Positions 1 through 13,700 of a stretch of 64,000 bases of DNA are shown here, piece by piece (within the stretch, counting starts at the first letter, position 1; every line of letters begins with the position of its first letter). The notes below the pieces were generated by a model. It had not been told where the DNA came from. It saw only the letters and a list, made by a program, of their open reading frames with translations, and searched no databases. Source of the stretch: Atrina japonica (lineage: Eukaryota; Mollusca; Bivalvia; Pterioida; Pinnidae); NCBI GenBank assembly GCA_030159075.1, contig BROG01000133.1:62001-126000 (forward strand), read 5' to 3'. A program made the position numbers and the translations under genes.

Positions 1-2552
1 AAAATAAAGGGAGTGATACAAGTGAGGGTTAAAACTTTCAACTGAAAAAAAAATTTTTGCTTTATGTTTCAATAACAATACATGTATATAACTGACACTG
101 GTTTTGTTTATCTATTAGCACAAAAGCACAAACTGATATTGTAAACATGTTGAAAAAAAAAACAACAACAACACATGATTCACGTAATTTAGAGAGAAAT
201 AATTTGCTGTCAGAGGCTGATCCCATTATATTCTGACATTGACCACCCTCGGTCGAACATGTAGAAAAGAACAGAGAAGTTACATCAATGATATTATGCT
301 TTATACATGTATATCGCTGGTTACATACGTCCCTGTGACATACTGAGTCTATACAATGCATGTGTACGTACATGTAGATGAATACTCGAGTCCAGAAATA
401 CTATTGTTAGAATGGAGATGAGCGTTGAACGGGTGGTGATTTTGAATTTTTTTTTCTAGATTCTGATATGCAAATCTGTAATCATGACAGTTGCATGAAG
501 TTACTGTATTGGCTTCTGGCCAAAAAGAGAGCAAGCATTTCGCTTTTGTAGGTGTACGTGCCTTTTTGTCACTGAATGTGGAATGATTTTGGTTGGCTTT
601 CTGTTACTGTTTATAACAATGAATGAAAATGACATGCTTCCCGCATAGCATACTTTCAAATTCATTTACAATATCTAATAATTCAAAGTGAATCTGATCT
701 TGATTTAGGTTTTTAAAATTTGTCAGCAAATTATGAATTTGATTGAAATTTTGAAATATACAGAACAAAATTCCCTCTCTCGAGACATCGTATATTAATT
801 TCTTTTAAAGTTTTAATTAATCAAAGTTAAATTGATCTGGATTCAAGTTGGTATTTTAATGTCCATACATTTGACTGGCTAATAGTGCCATTATAGTTAA
901 TACAGGTAAACTTTCGTCATGACACCATCAAGGTACATAGTAACTTGTGATTCAGTCTGGGGAGTATATTTTAGACACAATGCTCCCAACTACAGATGTC
1001 TCGCTAACCATGACGAATATTCTACAATTGCCAGTGTTCTGCCATGACACAAGCAGTGTGACAAGGCATTTTTGCCATGACACAATCGTGGAAAATGCCC
1101 AAAACACGATAAAGTTATGTATGGTTCTATACAAAACCTACCGCGATATGCTTGTCAACATTAAAGCTTACATATAATTCTATTACATTAAAAAACCTAC
1201 CGTGACATGCTTGTTAACATCAAAGTTATGTATGATTCTATTTTATTACAAAACCTACCATGACACGTTTGTTTACATTAAAGCTGATGTTTGAATCTAT
1301 TACATTACAAAACCTACCGTGACATATTAATAGTGAACATTAAAGCTGATGTATGATTCCATTTCACTACAAAACCTACCGTGATATGTTTGTTAACATC
1401 GAAGTTATGTATGATTCTATTTCACTACAAAACCTACCGTGAAATGTTTGTCAACATTAAAGCTGATGTATGATTCCATTGCACTACAAAACCTACTGTG
1501 ATATGTTTGTCAACATTAAAGCTGATGTATGATTCCATTTCACTACAAAACCTATCGTGATATGTTTGTCAACATTAAAGCTGATGTATGATTCTATTTC
1601 ACTACAAAACCTACCGTGATATGTTTGTCAACATTAAAGCTTACATATGGTTCTATTACATTACAAGACCTACCGTGACATGCTTGTGAACATAGAAGTT
1701 TATGTATGGTTTGTGGAAGTCTACCAACAGCTCCTCTTGTTGACTTTAACAGCTGAAAAATATATCAACTTTTTATTATTAAAATCATTTGGCATACAAA
1801 ATATTACAGTACATATTTTAAAGGGGAATTAGCGGTGTTTACCAAAAATTGTTTTTTAGTTTAACTACTTGTACTTGATGTAAAATAACAAATAAGAGCT
1901 ATACACAGGCATAAACAATCTTATATTCCTATATATCATTTGAAAATAAGGTCAAATCCAGTGTAAATCTAATTAAAAATTGATCACTAATTGCGCTCGT
2001 TTTTTGATATGTCGTTTATAGGATCTAACACAATCCACTATGAGGTCACGTGCTGAAGACGTGTCATTTCTGACCAGTGAAAAATCAGCTCACACAATCT
2101 TGTAAGTGATCTAATTGCAAAGAGATATAAACATTTTTAACACTATAAACAACACTGAGCATACAAAATTTGGAAGAACAGAATTATTTTCATAATGTTG
2201 GACAGGTTTTCAAATCACCTAATATATTTCGATGGACTTTTGCGTAATGATGGTTTCTTTTTTATAAAATAAATTACATCTATTGGCCATTCAATTATGT
2301 AAGTCACATATTCATTGGTCAAACATTGTACACCTACGAGAGGTCACCCGCACATGACCCCAAAGCATATTGCATTAGATCCTCTACACGACATATCACA
2401 AAACTGGAGCGGTGTAAGATCAGTTTTTAATTAGATTGGTCAAGTGTGGTATGCATATAAAATAGTAAGATTGAATTAATCAATTGCAAGTGAGCAATTG
2501 CTGCAACAAGCAATTTTCACAAAATAAATAGGAATTTAAGAATTGTTATGTC

Positions 2553-2625
<73 letters not shown>

Positions 2626-5600
2626 TATTGTATAACAATCTAAGTAGTAAAACAGGAACAAAATTGTTTTTGGAAAACAAAAACACAGTTTATGCCCCTT
2701 AACAGTATACATAATAAAAAGTACAAAATCATACAGTGGATATATAGTAAAACTAGCAAATATGATCAAGGATTCAGCAAATTTAAAGCTAGGTGAATAT
2801 ATCGCAGCTGCACAGTAAATTACCTACATAAAATAAATTAACTAATAATAAAGCACCAGAAGATGTTAAATCTATAAGTATAATTTTTGAATTTTTAACA
2901 AAGTAACTCCGAGATTCAAATTATTTCCATTTCAAATAAAGTCTTTAAACATAGACAAGATAAAAATATCAACAAATCTAAATACAGAAAAAAAACCGAA
3001 ATATTCCTATTTTAGACTCTGTAGGTAATTAACATTCGAAGTTGTTATTTATAATTTCTTATTTCCACATAAAACATAGTCATGAAAGACAACTAATAAA
3101 ATCAAATCAAGCATATGGTTATACTTCAAAGAATCAGGACTTCAGCAACTTGAGGGCAGAATTTCAGAAAGGCCATATTTTTGTCTAGGACATTTAGCAA
3201 ATGTATCTACTGATGTTATTACCAAGATTAATCCAAGGTGTGGTGTTAAAATCTGTAGGATACTTGTGACAGATGTAAGTAATCTGATGTGAAAATGTTT
3301 TTATCTTATAGACAGTGGCAGAGTTTTTAGTGTCTCATAAGCCTAGAAAATTGGCTGGGTGTAATTCTTAATTGCAATGTATTTTATCTCCTTTATATAT
3401 ATATATATATATACATGTGACACTTTAATAAAATAAAATATTATTATTATTATTTATGACATTTTCTTGACTTTGTACTTGTTTTGAATCTTTATTGCAT
3501 AACTTAATTATTTGTGAAAATCTTGATCCTAATTTAAAACAAAAATCAACATATTTTGATATTTCCCTGACAGCATGTTAAATTCAGATTATACTTGGTA
3601 ACAAAACTTACATCAGCATTCACTTTGATTTCTTTATGAGGAATTATTCAACTTATTATAGGTTCAATTTTTTTATTGTAATCTCTCAGACGCATCAAGT
3701 GATATAAAAGCATTGTTTACAACAAAGTATTAAACAACATGTATAAAAGTTTGTTGTCAGGTTTATATCATTTAATTACATGACTTACCTGGACGTGCTC
3801 TGTAATCAAGTTCTGAAATAAAAGTGCAGATAATTATTGCAACACAAATATCACACTTTGTAGTTTATAAAGCTTATAATTATCTTGGCTGTTAAACATA
3901 GTAAGAATCTTACATGCACAGTTGTACATATGTACGGTCTGTATTACGTGTATTGAGAGAGCCTTTTACTTGACACCAAAATCTATAATTCAATGAAATT
4001 GCCTCTAAAAAACTTTGATGTAAAGCATTCCTTGACTATGAAGCTATCTAAATGTGTTTTTTACAGCAGTTGTTTAACAAGAAACATTTTCTGTACATAT
4101 AAGACTTCAGAAGAATGTTCCTGAAATGGTGAACCAATATGTGTTTAGATTTCTGAACCTTTAGTGAGAAATTATATACACACTTACTTTAACAAAATGA
4201 TAACAAAAATTTATTATTTTAATCACAATCTTCCCAAGTCTTGGTTTTCTGATCCACATGGTTCCTCAAACACCTTGACAGATTACATTTCATATTTGGT
4301 GGTCACTGGTGGCGATATTTAAAATCTAAAATTTCACTGAGATTGACCCAACAATGACCCAACTTTAGCCAATGAAAAGACTTGTGGCATAGCCTGCACA
4401 TCACCATTATTCAGTGTTTACGTACTTTCCCCTCTATCATGTGGTGGATATGTGATTAATTGTTAGACACCTTCTGATTGGCTCAGTGAAATAGTACCAA
4501 CAGCCAATGGAAACTGATGACGCAAAGTCACAATATACGAGCAAAATATGTCAATATGTGTGAGTAACTGAGTGGATTGGAAAACAGGATATTGATTACT
4601 CAATCAGTTATGTTTTTATATAATCATATACACTAATACAGTTAATGCTACACCAATTTTTTTTGCAGTTCGTTGGAAATCCCGACCCTAATTTTCAGAT
4701 AATCAAATAATAATATTAATATTTTTTTACTCTACCTGTTTTGAGATTGCGCATGCAATTTTTTTTTTCAAGATTCAGGTCGGTATTGCCGTTTACTTTT
4801 ATGATTTTAATAATCAGCCATGTGTTTTCGTTTTTTTGGGGGTTTTTTTCAATGATTGTTTACACAGAATCTATGCACAGTAGCATCAAAATAATCAAAC
4901 CACCATGAAGCGTAAGCATACAAGATTCAATAGAAAATACATTTATAGAATCAGAAACATGTTAAATATACTGTCAGTGCTTCCGACATTATATGATCTC
5001 ACTTGAATTCAGATATGAATTATGAATACATTATCACCTGGCATTTATACATTCTGAAGACATAAGCCTTTTTAGATAAACCGATAACATCATTTTGGTT
5101 TTAAACTCCATGTTTCCTCAACATCTACATCCTAAAGTGGTGGATTCATAAGATTCTCTAAAACTGTCTCTTTGTTTCACACTTTTGTCTTTCCTTAAAT
5201 TGTACGCATATAAATCAGAAATTGTGCATGATTGTGGCTGATTTCACTTATTTCAGAAGAGTTTTTCCACAGTGTTTTCAAGTTTGGATGAATTTAGATT
5301 ACATTTTGTAGACAACATAAATTTTTGCAAAATATTCTCTAAATTTTTTCTTGAGCACTTGCTTCATGCAAAGTTTTATCAAAATTCCTTCAGTAGTTTT
5401 GAAACAAAAGCTGATAGTGTGAAAAATGCAACCCTCCCCCTCTTTTTTTGCAGTCTTAAAAAATTCTAGAAATTAAATTTCTGCAAAATTCTTCCACAAC
5501 AACATTTCTTCACCTAATTACAAGTAAAACACATGAAATGAATGCATCAAAGTGAATGCAAGGGGAGATAATTGAGGAAATCTTACAAAAATTAATGAAA

Positions 5601-7726
5601 ATGACAAAGGAGGAAAAGACCTCAAACACGACAAAAATTAATATTCTGATTTCTATGAAAAATACAAACTTGAATCATACATCCATGTAGATCACTCAGA
5701 AACAATCCTTTTTTTCAATTCATGCAGCGGTTCTGGAGAAGAAGATTTTTAAAGAGGGGTACCTTATGGGACCTATTCTGCCCCACCCTGAATCCACCCC
5801 TGGGCCAATCTGGCTGAAAACTATAAACTTAGTAAAAGACCTTGAGCACTTGTTTCCTGTCAAGTTTCATCAAAATCTCTTCTGTGATTTCAGAGAAGAA
5901 GTCGAAAATATGAAAAGTTTATGCACAGACAACGGACGACAGACAGAGTGATCACAATAGCTCATTTGAGCCTTCGGATCAGGTCAGCTAAAAAGGGGGA
6001 ATGCTTTCCAAAGGAGTCAGTAAACCTGAAAACTGTTTACTGCCATAAACTCAATTCAATATTCTAGATTACAAGCTTTGCATTTTCAGTACTTTGATTG
6101 TAGTCAACTAATGACAAAATTAGTCATTAGCAAACCACAGAACTAGTACTGACCATATTCAATTTGACAATTCATAAATATCATTTTACACAATGTACTT
6201 TTATTTTACAACCTCTGAAGAAGTCCCTGTTTTGTCTTTTTTATATTTTGTACTTTTGATTTACAATTCTGAAACTAGTCCCTATTTTGTGTTTTTCAAC
6301 TGAGTCAAACTGAAATACTTTTTGTAAGATAGAAGCTATTTATAGCCAGGAATATTCATATTTATGGATTGTTAAGGTATGCCCCCTAATGTCAGCCCAT
6401 TTACATAAAAACATATACGCCAACCATAGTATATACAGTTCACCCTCGTTATACTGCCACCTTTTGTTTTCCTGAATTTTGGCGGTATAACGGGTTTGAC
6501 AATATAGTGAGGTTTACTATTTTCGAGGCGTGGTCTTTTTCATCTTGACATGGCATTAATCCCTGTTGTATATCATATCCTGTTTACAAATCACTATCGT
6601 AAATTCCGATATTTTATCTGTTGTTTAAATTTGGACAATTTGTCTACCCTATTAAAATGGCAAAAATTAAACTATCTAAAATATGTAGCAGTACATGTTT
6701 GACGGCCGGGAAATCTAGATCTATTTCTAATATTAGACCATTTGTAATGTTAACTTTCATCATTTTTGTTAAAAATAACTCTTTGACTGGCTGGTAATAT
6801 AAAAGACTTAAGTTTATATATCTCATCTACTCATAATTACTTCTTGGAGTGCAATAATTACTGTGTAAACATAGGACATGTTGATTTTTTCCAACTTTCA
6901 CAGAAGCACCACACTCATAAGCTGGTCCCCGTCTGACTTTTACACTTTCTTCATACAAACTGGATATCAGTTTTTGACACCCAATATTCGAGTTATCTCC
7001 CCTTGTAGTTGAAGTATGAAATAAACAAGCTACTATCGGCTAACAATTTTACTCACACCTGCTTTTTATCATCTGGTCTGGCGATATGTTCAATGGATTT
7101 AACATGTATAAATGGCCATTTGTACCGGGAAATCGATTACGGTATGCATATTTTGGCATTACAACGAGGGAATTATATGAGAAGAAATCCATTCTTCAAG
7201 ATAAAGCAGCGTTATGCGGGTTTGCGTTATAACGGAGGGAGTTATAATGGGGGTGAACTGTATTTCAAATCAAAATATAATATGTTTTATTATTTTAATA
7301 TTTTTGCTGACCTTAGCAATGATTTATTATAGAAATTGTGCAAAGGAATAAATGAAAATTAAATTTAAATAAATTTATTTTTTGGAATTAATACAAACAT
7401 TATTTTACTTGATTTATTGAAGACCATTAGCAGAATACATCTGGAAACAGTTTATCATTACATTTACCCTATTGAAAATCTTAAAGAGGAAGTTTAAAGA
7501 ATTATTTACCTTTTTACTTTCTTTTAAAACAGTATTTAAGTGATTTAAAAACTAGAAATTTGATGGTCAATTTAGTGTTTACATGTGTAGATCACAATAA
7601 TGTATTGGATAAACCAATGTAAATGAAATGGAATGGAGAAAGATTTATATCTCATTATAGCCGGATTTTATTATTCAGAATAAGGTCAGATTACAGGTTA
7701 TATACATGTCTATAGATTAGATAGAT

Positions 7727-7762
<36 letters not shown>

Positions 7763-10700
7763 TAGGCAGATAGCATAATCATCCATATAGGTCCAGATAA
7801 AAACAAACTGGCATCACAGGCACATTTAAACCATGTAAATAATTTATCTTTAATCTTGCCGTAATTTGTACTTTTGGAGAATAAGAACTTTCACAATATG
7901 CTTTTCATATTGATTATTTACTTTTTATAATTGTATTCAGTGTACTTGATGCATACTGATAATCAGTGACAATGTCTCTTTTTGTTTTCACTCCTAGTTC
8001 AACTTTTTCAAAATTTTCGCATTTTGTTTCTAACGATATAGTCTTATTTTTTCATGATATTGTCATTATAATGAGTTGAAATTGATAAAAGAACTCAAAT
8101 AATCAACAGTGTTCATACTTTAATTCAGTTTCAACCCTTAATAGACTGTACCTGGCAATTTTATACCAGTTCTTACTACAAGAGTACTCTGAGCATATAT
8201 TGTGTATGCACCCTTAGGGTGCCCCATTCAAAATGTTAATTGACCACATGATCAAATACTGGACTTAGGAAAACACCTTGATATACAGTACTAAAACAAC
8301 ATGATGAAACCGCCATTGGGACAAATTTATAAGTTCATTACATGTGATATCTTGTTATATTTATCTCGTTATAGGCATTTTGATATATACAGAATTGAAT
8401 AGCAAATGCAAGGAGAATAGAAATATTCTCATTATAAATGGAATCTCGTTAAAGGCAATCTCGTTATAAATGCAGTTGACTGTATAATTGAGCCAGGGAG
8501 GTGACATTACACATGTTTGGGACAAAATTATCTTAAATAATAATATGCTACTAAGTACAAGTCACTTTATATGATAAATATATAAAACAAGTATGCTGAT
8601 ACCAGTTCATCATGATATTTTGTAACCAACACAACATATGATGAAATTGTGTATATTTATGTCAAAGGCAAGCTATCTGTACGTCATAATATTATTATGT
8701 AACTCAAGCGACATTTTAACAATTTGACCTGTTTCAGTATTACCTCCAAAATATTCCATACAACTGAATTTCTTCTTCTCTTTACTTCATTCATTTCTCG
8801 TTCAACAATGCATGCTGGGACTTTATGGATGAGAACTGAGTTTCTTGAATCACATTTTGAAAACTCAATACCTGTAATATCACAGAACGAGGAGACAATT
8901 AAAGCTAAAATATCAAACTGAACAAAGTATGTGATCATGTGATCTGAGTTCAGGAGTAACTGCTATCATAATGAACAAAAAAAGGGTAATATTTTTCATA
9001 TCAGATTTTAAATTAAATATTTTAAGATAAATATAATTATTGAAAGTTATTTATTATCATTCACATCTGTAAGTATTTTAATTCATGTATCCAATGATGG
9101 TCTCTGGACCTTGCCATTATTGTTTCAGCACCAGGTTTGTATACATTGAAACATTTGTAGTGCAAACATTAAAAATCATAAACATATATCGGAATTTACA
9201 ACATGTTTCACAATGGAAATAAAATAACATGCTATTCACAATATCAAATATAATTGTTCATACAAGTGAGCTAAACAGAACTGTCACAAATTTCAATTTT
9301 TCAGATCCTTCAATATTTTCTCTGCAGTACATATAATGAAAAGTATGAATAGATATAGATAATGAATATAATGGCCAAATAAGAGTGTATCTTTAGATCT
9401 CAAGGCGTATGATAGTGCTTTTGAAATTTTTTAAAATTTACTTTTATCACCAATAATAGTTAACAAAGATCTAACATTAGATTTTTAGGGAAAACCTACA
9501 TGCATTCTCAACAGTATTTAAACTTTTCTGACTATCATATAAGTAACCAAACGTCAATGTATTTAATTAGCTTTTGATGATAAACATATTACAGCATAAT
9601 GAGATTTATGTATCATTTCAAATCTTATCTCAAATCACAACAATGTTTTTTGAAACTAGCTTATTCCATCAATAACAAGTTACAACTTACCTATTCTGTT
9701 AAACTCTTTACTAAATGCTAACATAATTCTTACATCTTCCTCGGTAAGTGTAATAGCTTCTGATGGATTGACAATGGATGTCCTCAGTGATTTTTCATTA
9801 CTTTTGCTATCAAAATCATATGCATCTACAAACAAAATAGAAACTCTGAAACTTCTTGCAATAGATAATATTTATATCATATTTATAAAATAAATAAATA
9901 AATATCTACTCCGATATTCATAAGTACTTAAAACAAACAAATGTCTCATCTGAGCCTGTATCCCTCACTTGAGCCTGTATCGCTCAGCTGAAATACAATT
10001 ATTTATACTTGAAATGATCAAAAAAGCTTTTGGAAAGGTTTTGTTCCCCTTATCTAGGTTGACTTGTATGGTCTGGGGTCATATGTCTAAATTGCAAAAA
10101 AACCTCCATTTATCACTCTGAACTAAAATGAAATATTTACCATATATGAGTTGTTCCAACCGTACTCTTTCATGTGCAGCATGCTGATCAAACAGTACAA
10201 GAAGTGTAGGCTCTGTAAAAAGCATTCAATTCCCATGTAAATATTTTTAAATTGATATAAAAAAACAACCAATAAAACGTAAAACATGACAATGTAAGAA
10301 CAGGATCTGACACCATCCTGCCAATCACATTTCAAGATTTGCTGACATTAACTTACTCCTAGGTTTTATGGTGCTAGGCCCCGGTGTCTGTATTCCTGGG
10401 AGTTCTGTCAGGCAGAGGTTAACAGACCCTTTTTGAGACAGGGTCCTGTACCCTTCCCATTGGGAATTATATTTCGTAATCGGTAAAATTGGGAAAAAAG
10501 TAACTACAAAATATATGGTCATTTACATGTTCTAATTGAACACAATATAAATATAATAAAAATCAGACTATAATTTCTGATTTTCATCATACCTGATGTT
10601 TGACAAAGAAAAGGTGTCTTATACATAATAATTTGTTTCATTAATCATCTGTCAACTGTGAACACCTGATGATGAAGAATCTTTTTGAGATTTGCAATAC

Positions 10701-13700
10701 ATCATTTCAAAACATTTACCTGTAATATGATCAACTAATTCTTGTATAAACCACAGCAAGCTATGTGCTCCAAGTGGTGTAAAGAAAATTTCATTGCATA
10801 CATACAAATTCACTGATTGATACACAATGGGAAGAAGAAATGAATAATCTATAGTAGAGATTTTTATAAATAATAAAAATCGTAATACACTACAGAAATA
10901 AATAATAAAGATTGTAATACAGTACAGAATCTTTCACTAGCAGTCATGAAAACACACCTAAATTGTCTTGATAGCAATATTTACCTGCTGATATATTCTG
11001 GTCACCATTTCCCAATAAACAGGCAATGAACTTGTTATCCACTTGACCTAATACCTGTACAAAGAAAACAGAACACTTGAAATGAATTGTATTTTAGCTC
11101 TTATGTTTGTATTTAATTTACTCAGAAGTTTTTCAATACGCCGACAACCAAGTTTTTTTTCTATGAAGGAGTAGAAAATGTGATTATAATGTTACACAGT
11201 TCACAGGAAAAGACAACTGGCCTTCCACAAGTACATTGCCAAACATTTTTGAGAACACTTGCTGACCAGATAGAGATGTCTTGTTTAAAAGCATGGAGCT
11301 CCAGCCATTTGACCAGGAAGACCCATCATTTTTGTAAATCTTTCAAGTCATTTAATAATCAATAACTACATTCTTTGTCAAGGAAAAGTATAAAAAAAAG
11401 TCTCTACAACATAGGTATGTCATATCCTCCACTGACAATGTTCAGTCTGCAGATAACATAAATGGCCTTTACAACCCTATACTGATTATAGTGGCTTTGA
11501 TCCTATATGACATATGAGAATGCTCTGATGTTAAAATGAAAAGTGCAGATGTTCTCAAGATGATTCAATCAATAGTACTAATATCATTAGATAAATAATG
11601 AGTCCTCAACCTTGAAATTCTGCAACATAGACTTTGTAAATCTGCAAGGATGCAGTGATCTTTGAGCTCTGGCAGCAGCATATGTTCTTCCTGGACCCAT
11701 TTCTGCACTTGCAACATCCTATTATTAACAAAAATCAACATTTACTCTTTAAATATAGATCTAATTATTAGTTAGTTTAAATGTTCAACATACTGTTTAC
11801 CACTTCTTTATGTTACGGCCATATTGTTCAGTTCTTGATTCATAACATGATAATTATTATGGTGACAAGTCAATGTAGTGGGATGGATATGAATGAGAAT
11901 GAAAATAAACTGGTTTGTGTTTACTGAGGGAGACAGATAAAAATTCATGTCAAAAGTCAAAATTTTAATTTTCAGCAATTATTTTTCTTTTGTCATGGTG
12001 AAAAATGACAATGAACATGATGAAAATGTTGGGACTATCTCAGGAAGGTTCAGGGATGAATTTCCTTTGGAGGGTCCACGTATCAATTATCCTAAGAAGG
12101 TCCACACAAAACTCTGCTTGTGAACTTCTGTTTTATTGTTCCTTGGGAGGTCTATATGTAAACTTCCTTTGCAAAGTCTAAATATAACTTGCCCTACTAC
12201 GCTCCATATATGACCTGTGTAAATATGAATATATTAGTAGTTTATGCTTGAACTTTCCTTTGTAAAGTCTATAAATGATCTGGCCTATTGAGATCTTTGT
12301 ATGAACTGTACAGAGGTTCATATATGAAATTTCCTAAAGCATGCTTCAAATCAAATCTATGAATTTAGAGTAGCAGTAGTTTTGATAAATATTTACCTGA
12401 TCTGGTCTTTTAAACACTGGATTTTCCCACTCATCAAACAAGTCTTGAACACTTTTACCTGTAAAATAAATAACATGCAACTTTTCATTATTGACAGACT
12501 AATATCTAAAGAACTGGTATAGTCTGATATCTAATACATGAACTATTGGACTATCTCATTTATTTAATAACTGGTATAGTCTGATATCTAATACATGAAC
12601 TATTGGACTATCTCATTTATTTTTGTCTAGCTTGTGCAACCTTCAATGTTCAGATCAAGTTTTATCATGTTCTATGTAATTTCAGAAAAAATGACATAAA
12701 ACTTTATATTAGGGTTGTCAAATCGGTCAATTTCTATTAACTAACTAAATGCTTTTCCGATCCAGTACTTGGTTACTGGTTACATGTGTGATAATTGTTT
12801 TAGAGACAAATCAATGAAACAAACAAGTAAATCTCATTACCATGCCTAATGAGTATGTCAATGTGTTTACTGGGTTTTAGTGAAGCCTTCATTTAGGTTA
12901 AATAAGCGCTTACATGGCCTAAATCACATTGTCTTAACATGCATCAATCAGCAGAAAAGAAGCATTTCATGACTCATATATACAGTCCAATGATTATCCG
13001 GACTGAATGGGAGACACATAAAAAGTCCAAAAATCGGTCGTCCGGATGATCAATCATATTGTTGAAGTCTGTACATCCCAAATTTAGATAGTGTTAAGTT
13101 GGTCATTCTCTGTGATCATGTCACTGACGAAACATAGATGTTTTCACGGGCATGTTGTTACTTTAATTAGTTGATGAGTAAAAGTAAAAGCAGCGATTTA
13201 TAAAGCCTCTGCTGGTAAAATATAGACCTAACATACATGTGTGTATGTATGAAATAAAAAAAAAGAACACGATTTCACTTCATATTAAATTGCAAGACTG
13301 AAATCATGTGTAGATCTAGATCCTTATGTAGCCTGCTTCATGTCATTAATTTTACACAGATGTTCCCCGTTAATAGGGAATAAGAAAATCACGTAAGTGC
13401 TAGCTCACTGACATTATCTTTAGTCCTAAAAGTCACTGTGATATGAAGAAATCTGAAACTTTGGTCTGTTGCAAACTCCTTCAAGTCTTGACCTAGATTT
13501 CCATAGCATGAGGCCCGATATGGGGCGCCTGTACCACATTGCTTTAATCATAATCAAATTCCTTGTTAAAGCTATTTTTTTTTTCTAGCCGTCAATGTCT
13601 TAATTTTGTACTTGACGTATCAATTTTGAACAAGTTACACAAGTGAAAAAATTTATTTTTAAATGACTTGGTAGTGTCATTATTGTGAAATAATTTTAAC

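Larger units (their letters stand above)
1..3788 (-). other. MLH3 intron continuing past the left edge
   Basis: No exon was recognised between the microexon at 3789 and the left edge. I looked specifically for the ACHGAIKF-type segment and did not see it. The stretch holds a 59-bp minisatellite, a foldback element and TA microsatellites (listed separately). The rest is AT-rich with no clear feature. Confidence 0.5.
3813..8728 (-). other. MLH3 intron 11
   Basis: A 4.9-kb intron between the exon at 8729 and the microexon. It contains a pearl-like repeat (5250-5990), a pogo/Tigger-like element (6433-7263), a GACA microsatellite (7729-7762) and, near 8436-8488, an isolated CTCGTTATAAATGCAGTTG... 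end resembling another Tigger-type terminus. The rest is unremarkable. Confidence 0.6.

Noticed and set aside
62..373. 103-codon open frame on the minus strand at the left end
   Set aside because: Cys/Val-rich text without family resemblance, in AT-rich intronic DNA, and not the expected MLH3 C-terminus.
1647..1832. Open frames within the 59-bp minisatellite
   Set aside because: Unit length is not a multiple of three and the frames come from repeat text.
2536..2769. Open frame with a long Tyr-Ile repeat
   Set aside because: Translation of the TA microsatellite.
7009..7332. 107-codon plus-strand open frame
   Set aside because: It spans the right TIR of the pogo-like element and has no transposase features.
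8283..8488. Complete second Tigger element
   Set aside because: A plausible right end (GCAGTTGACTGTATA) exists but the TATACAGTAC start does not mirror it; only one end can be supported.
10325..10522. GC-richer patch as an extra MLH3 exon
   Set aside because: Not needed between exons 8 and 9, no family similarity, and phases already join without it. Possibly a repeat fragment.
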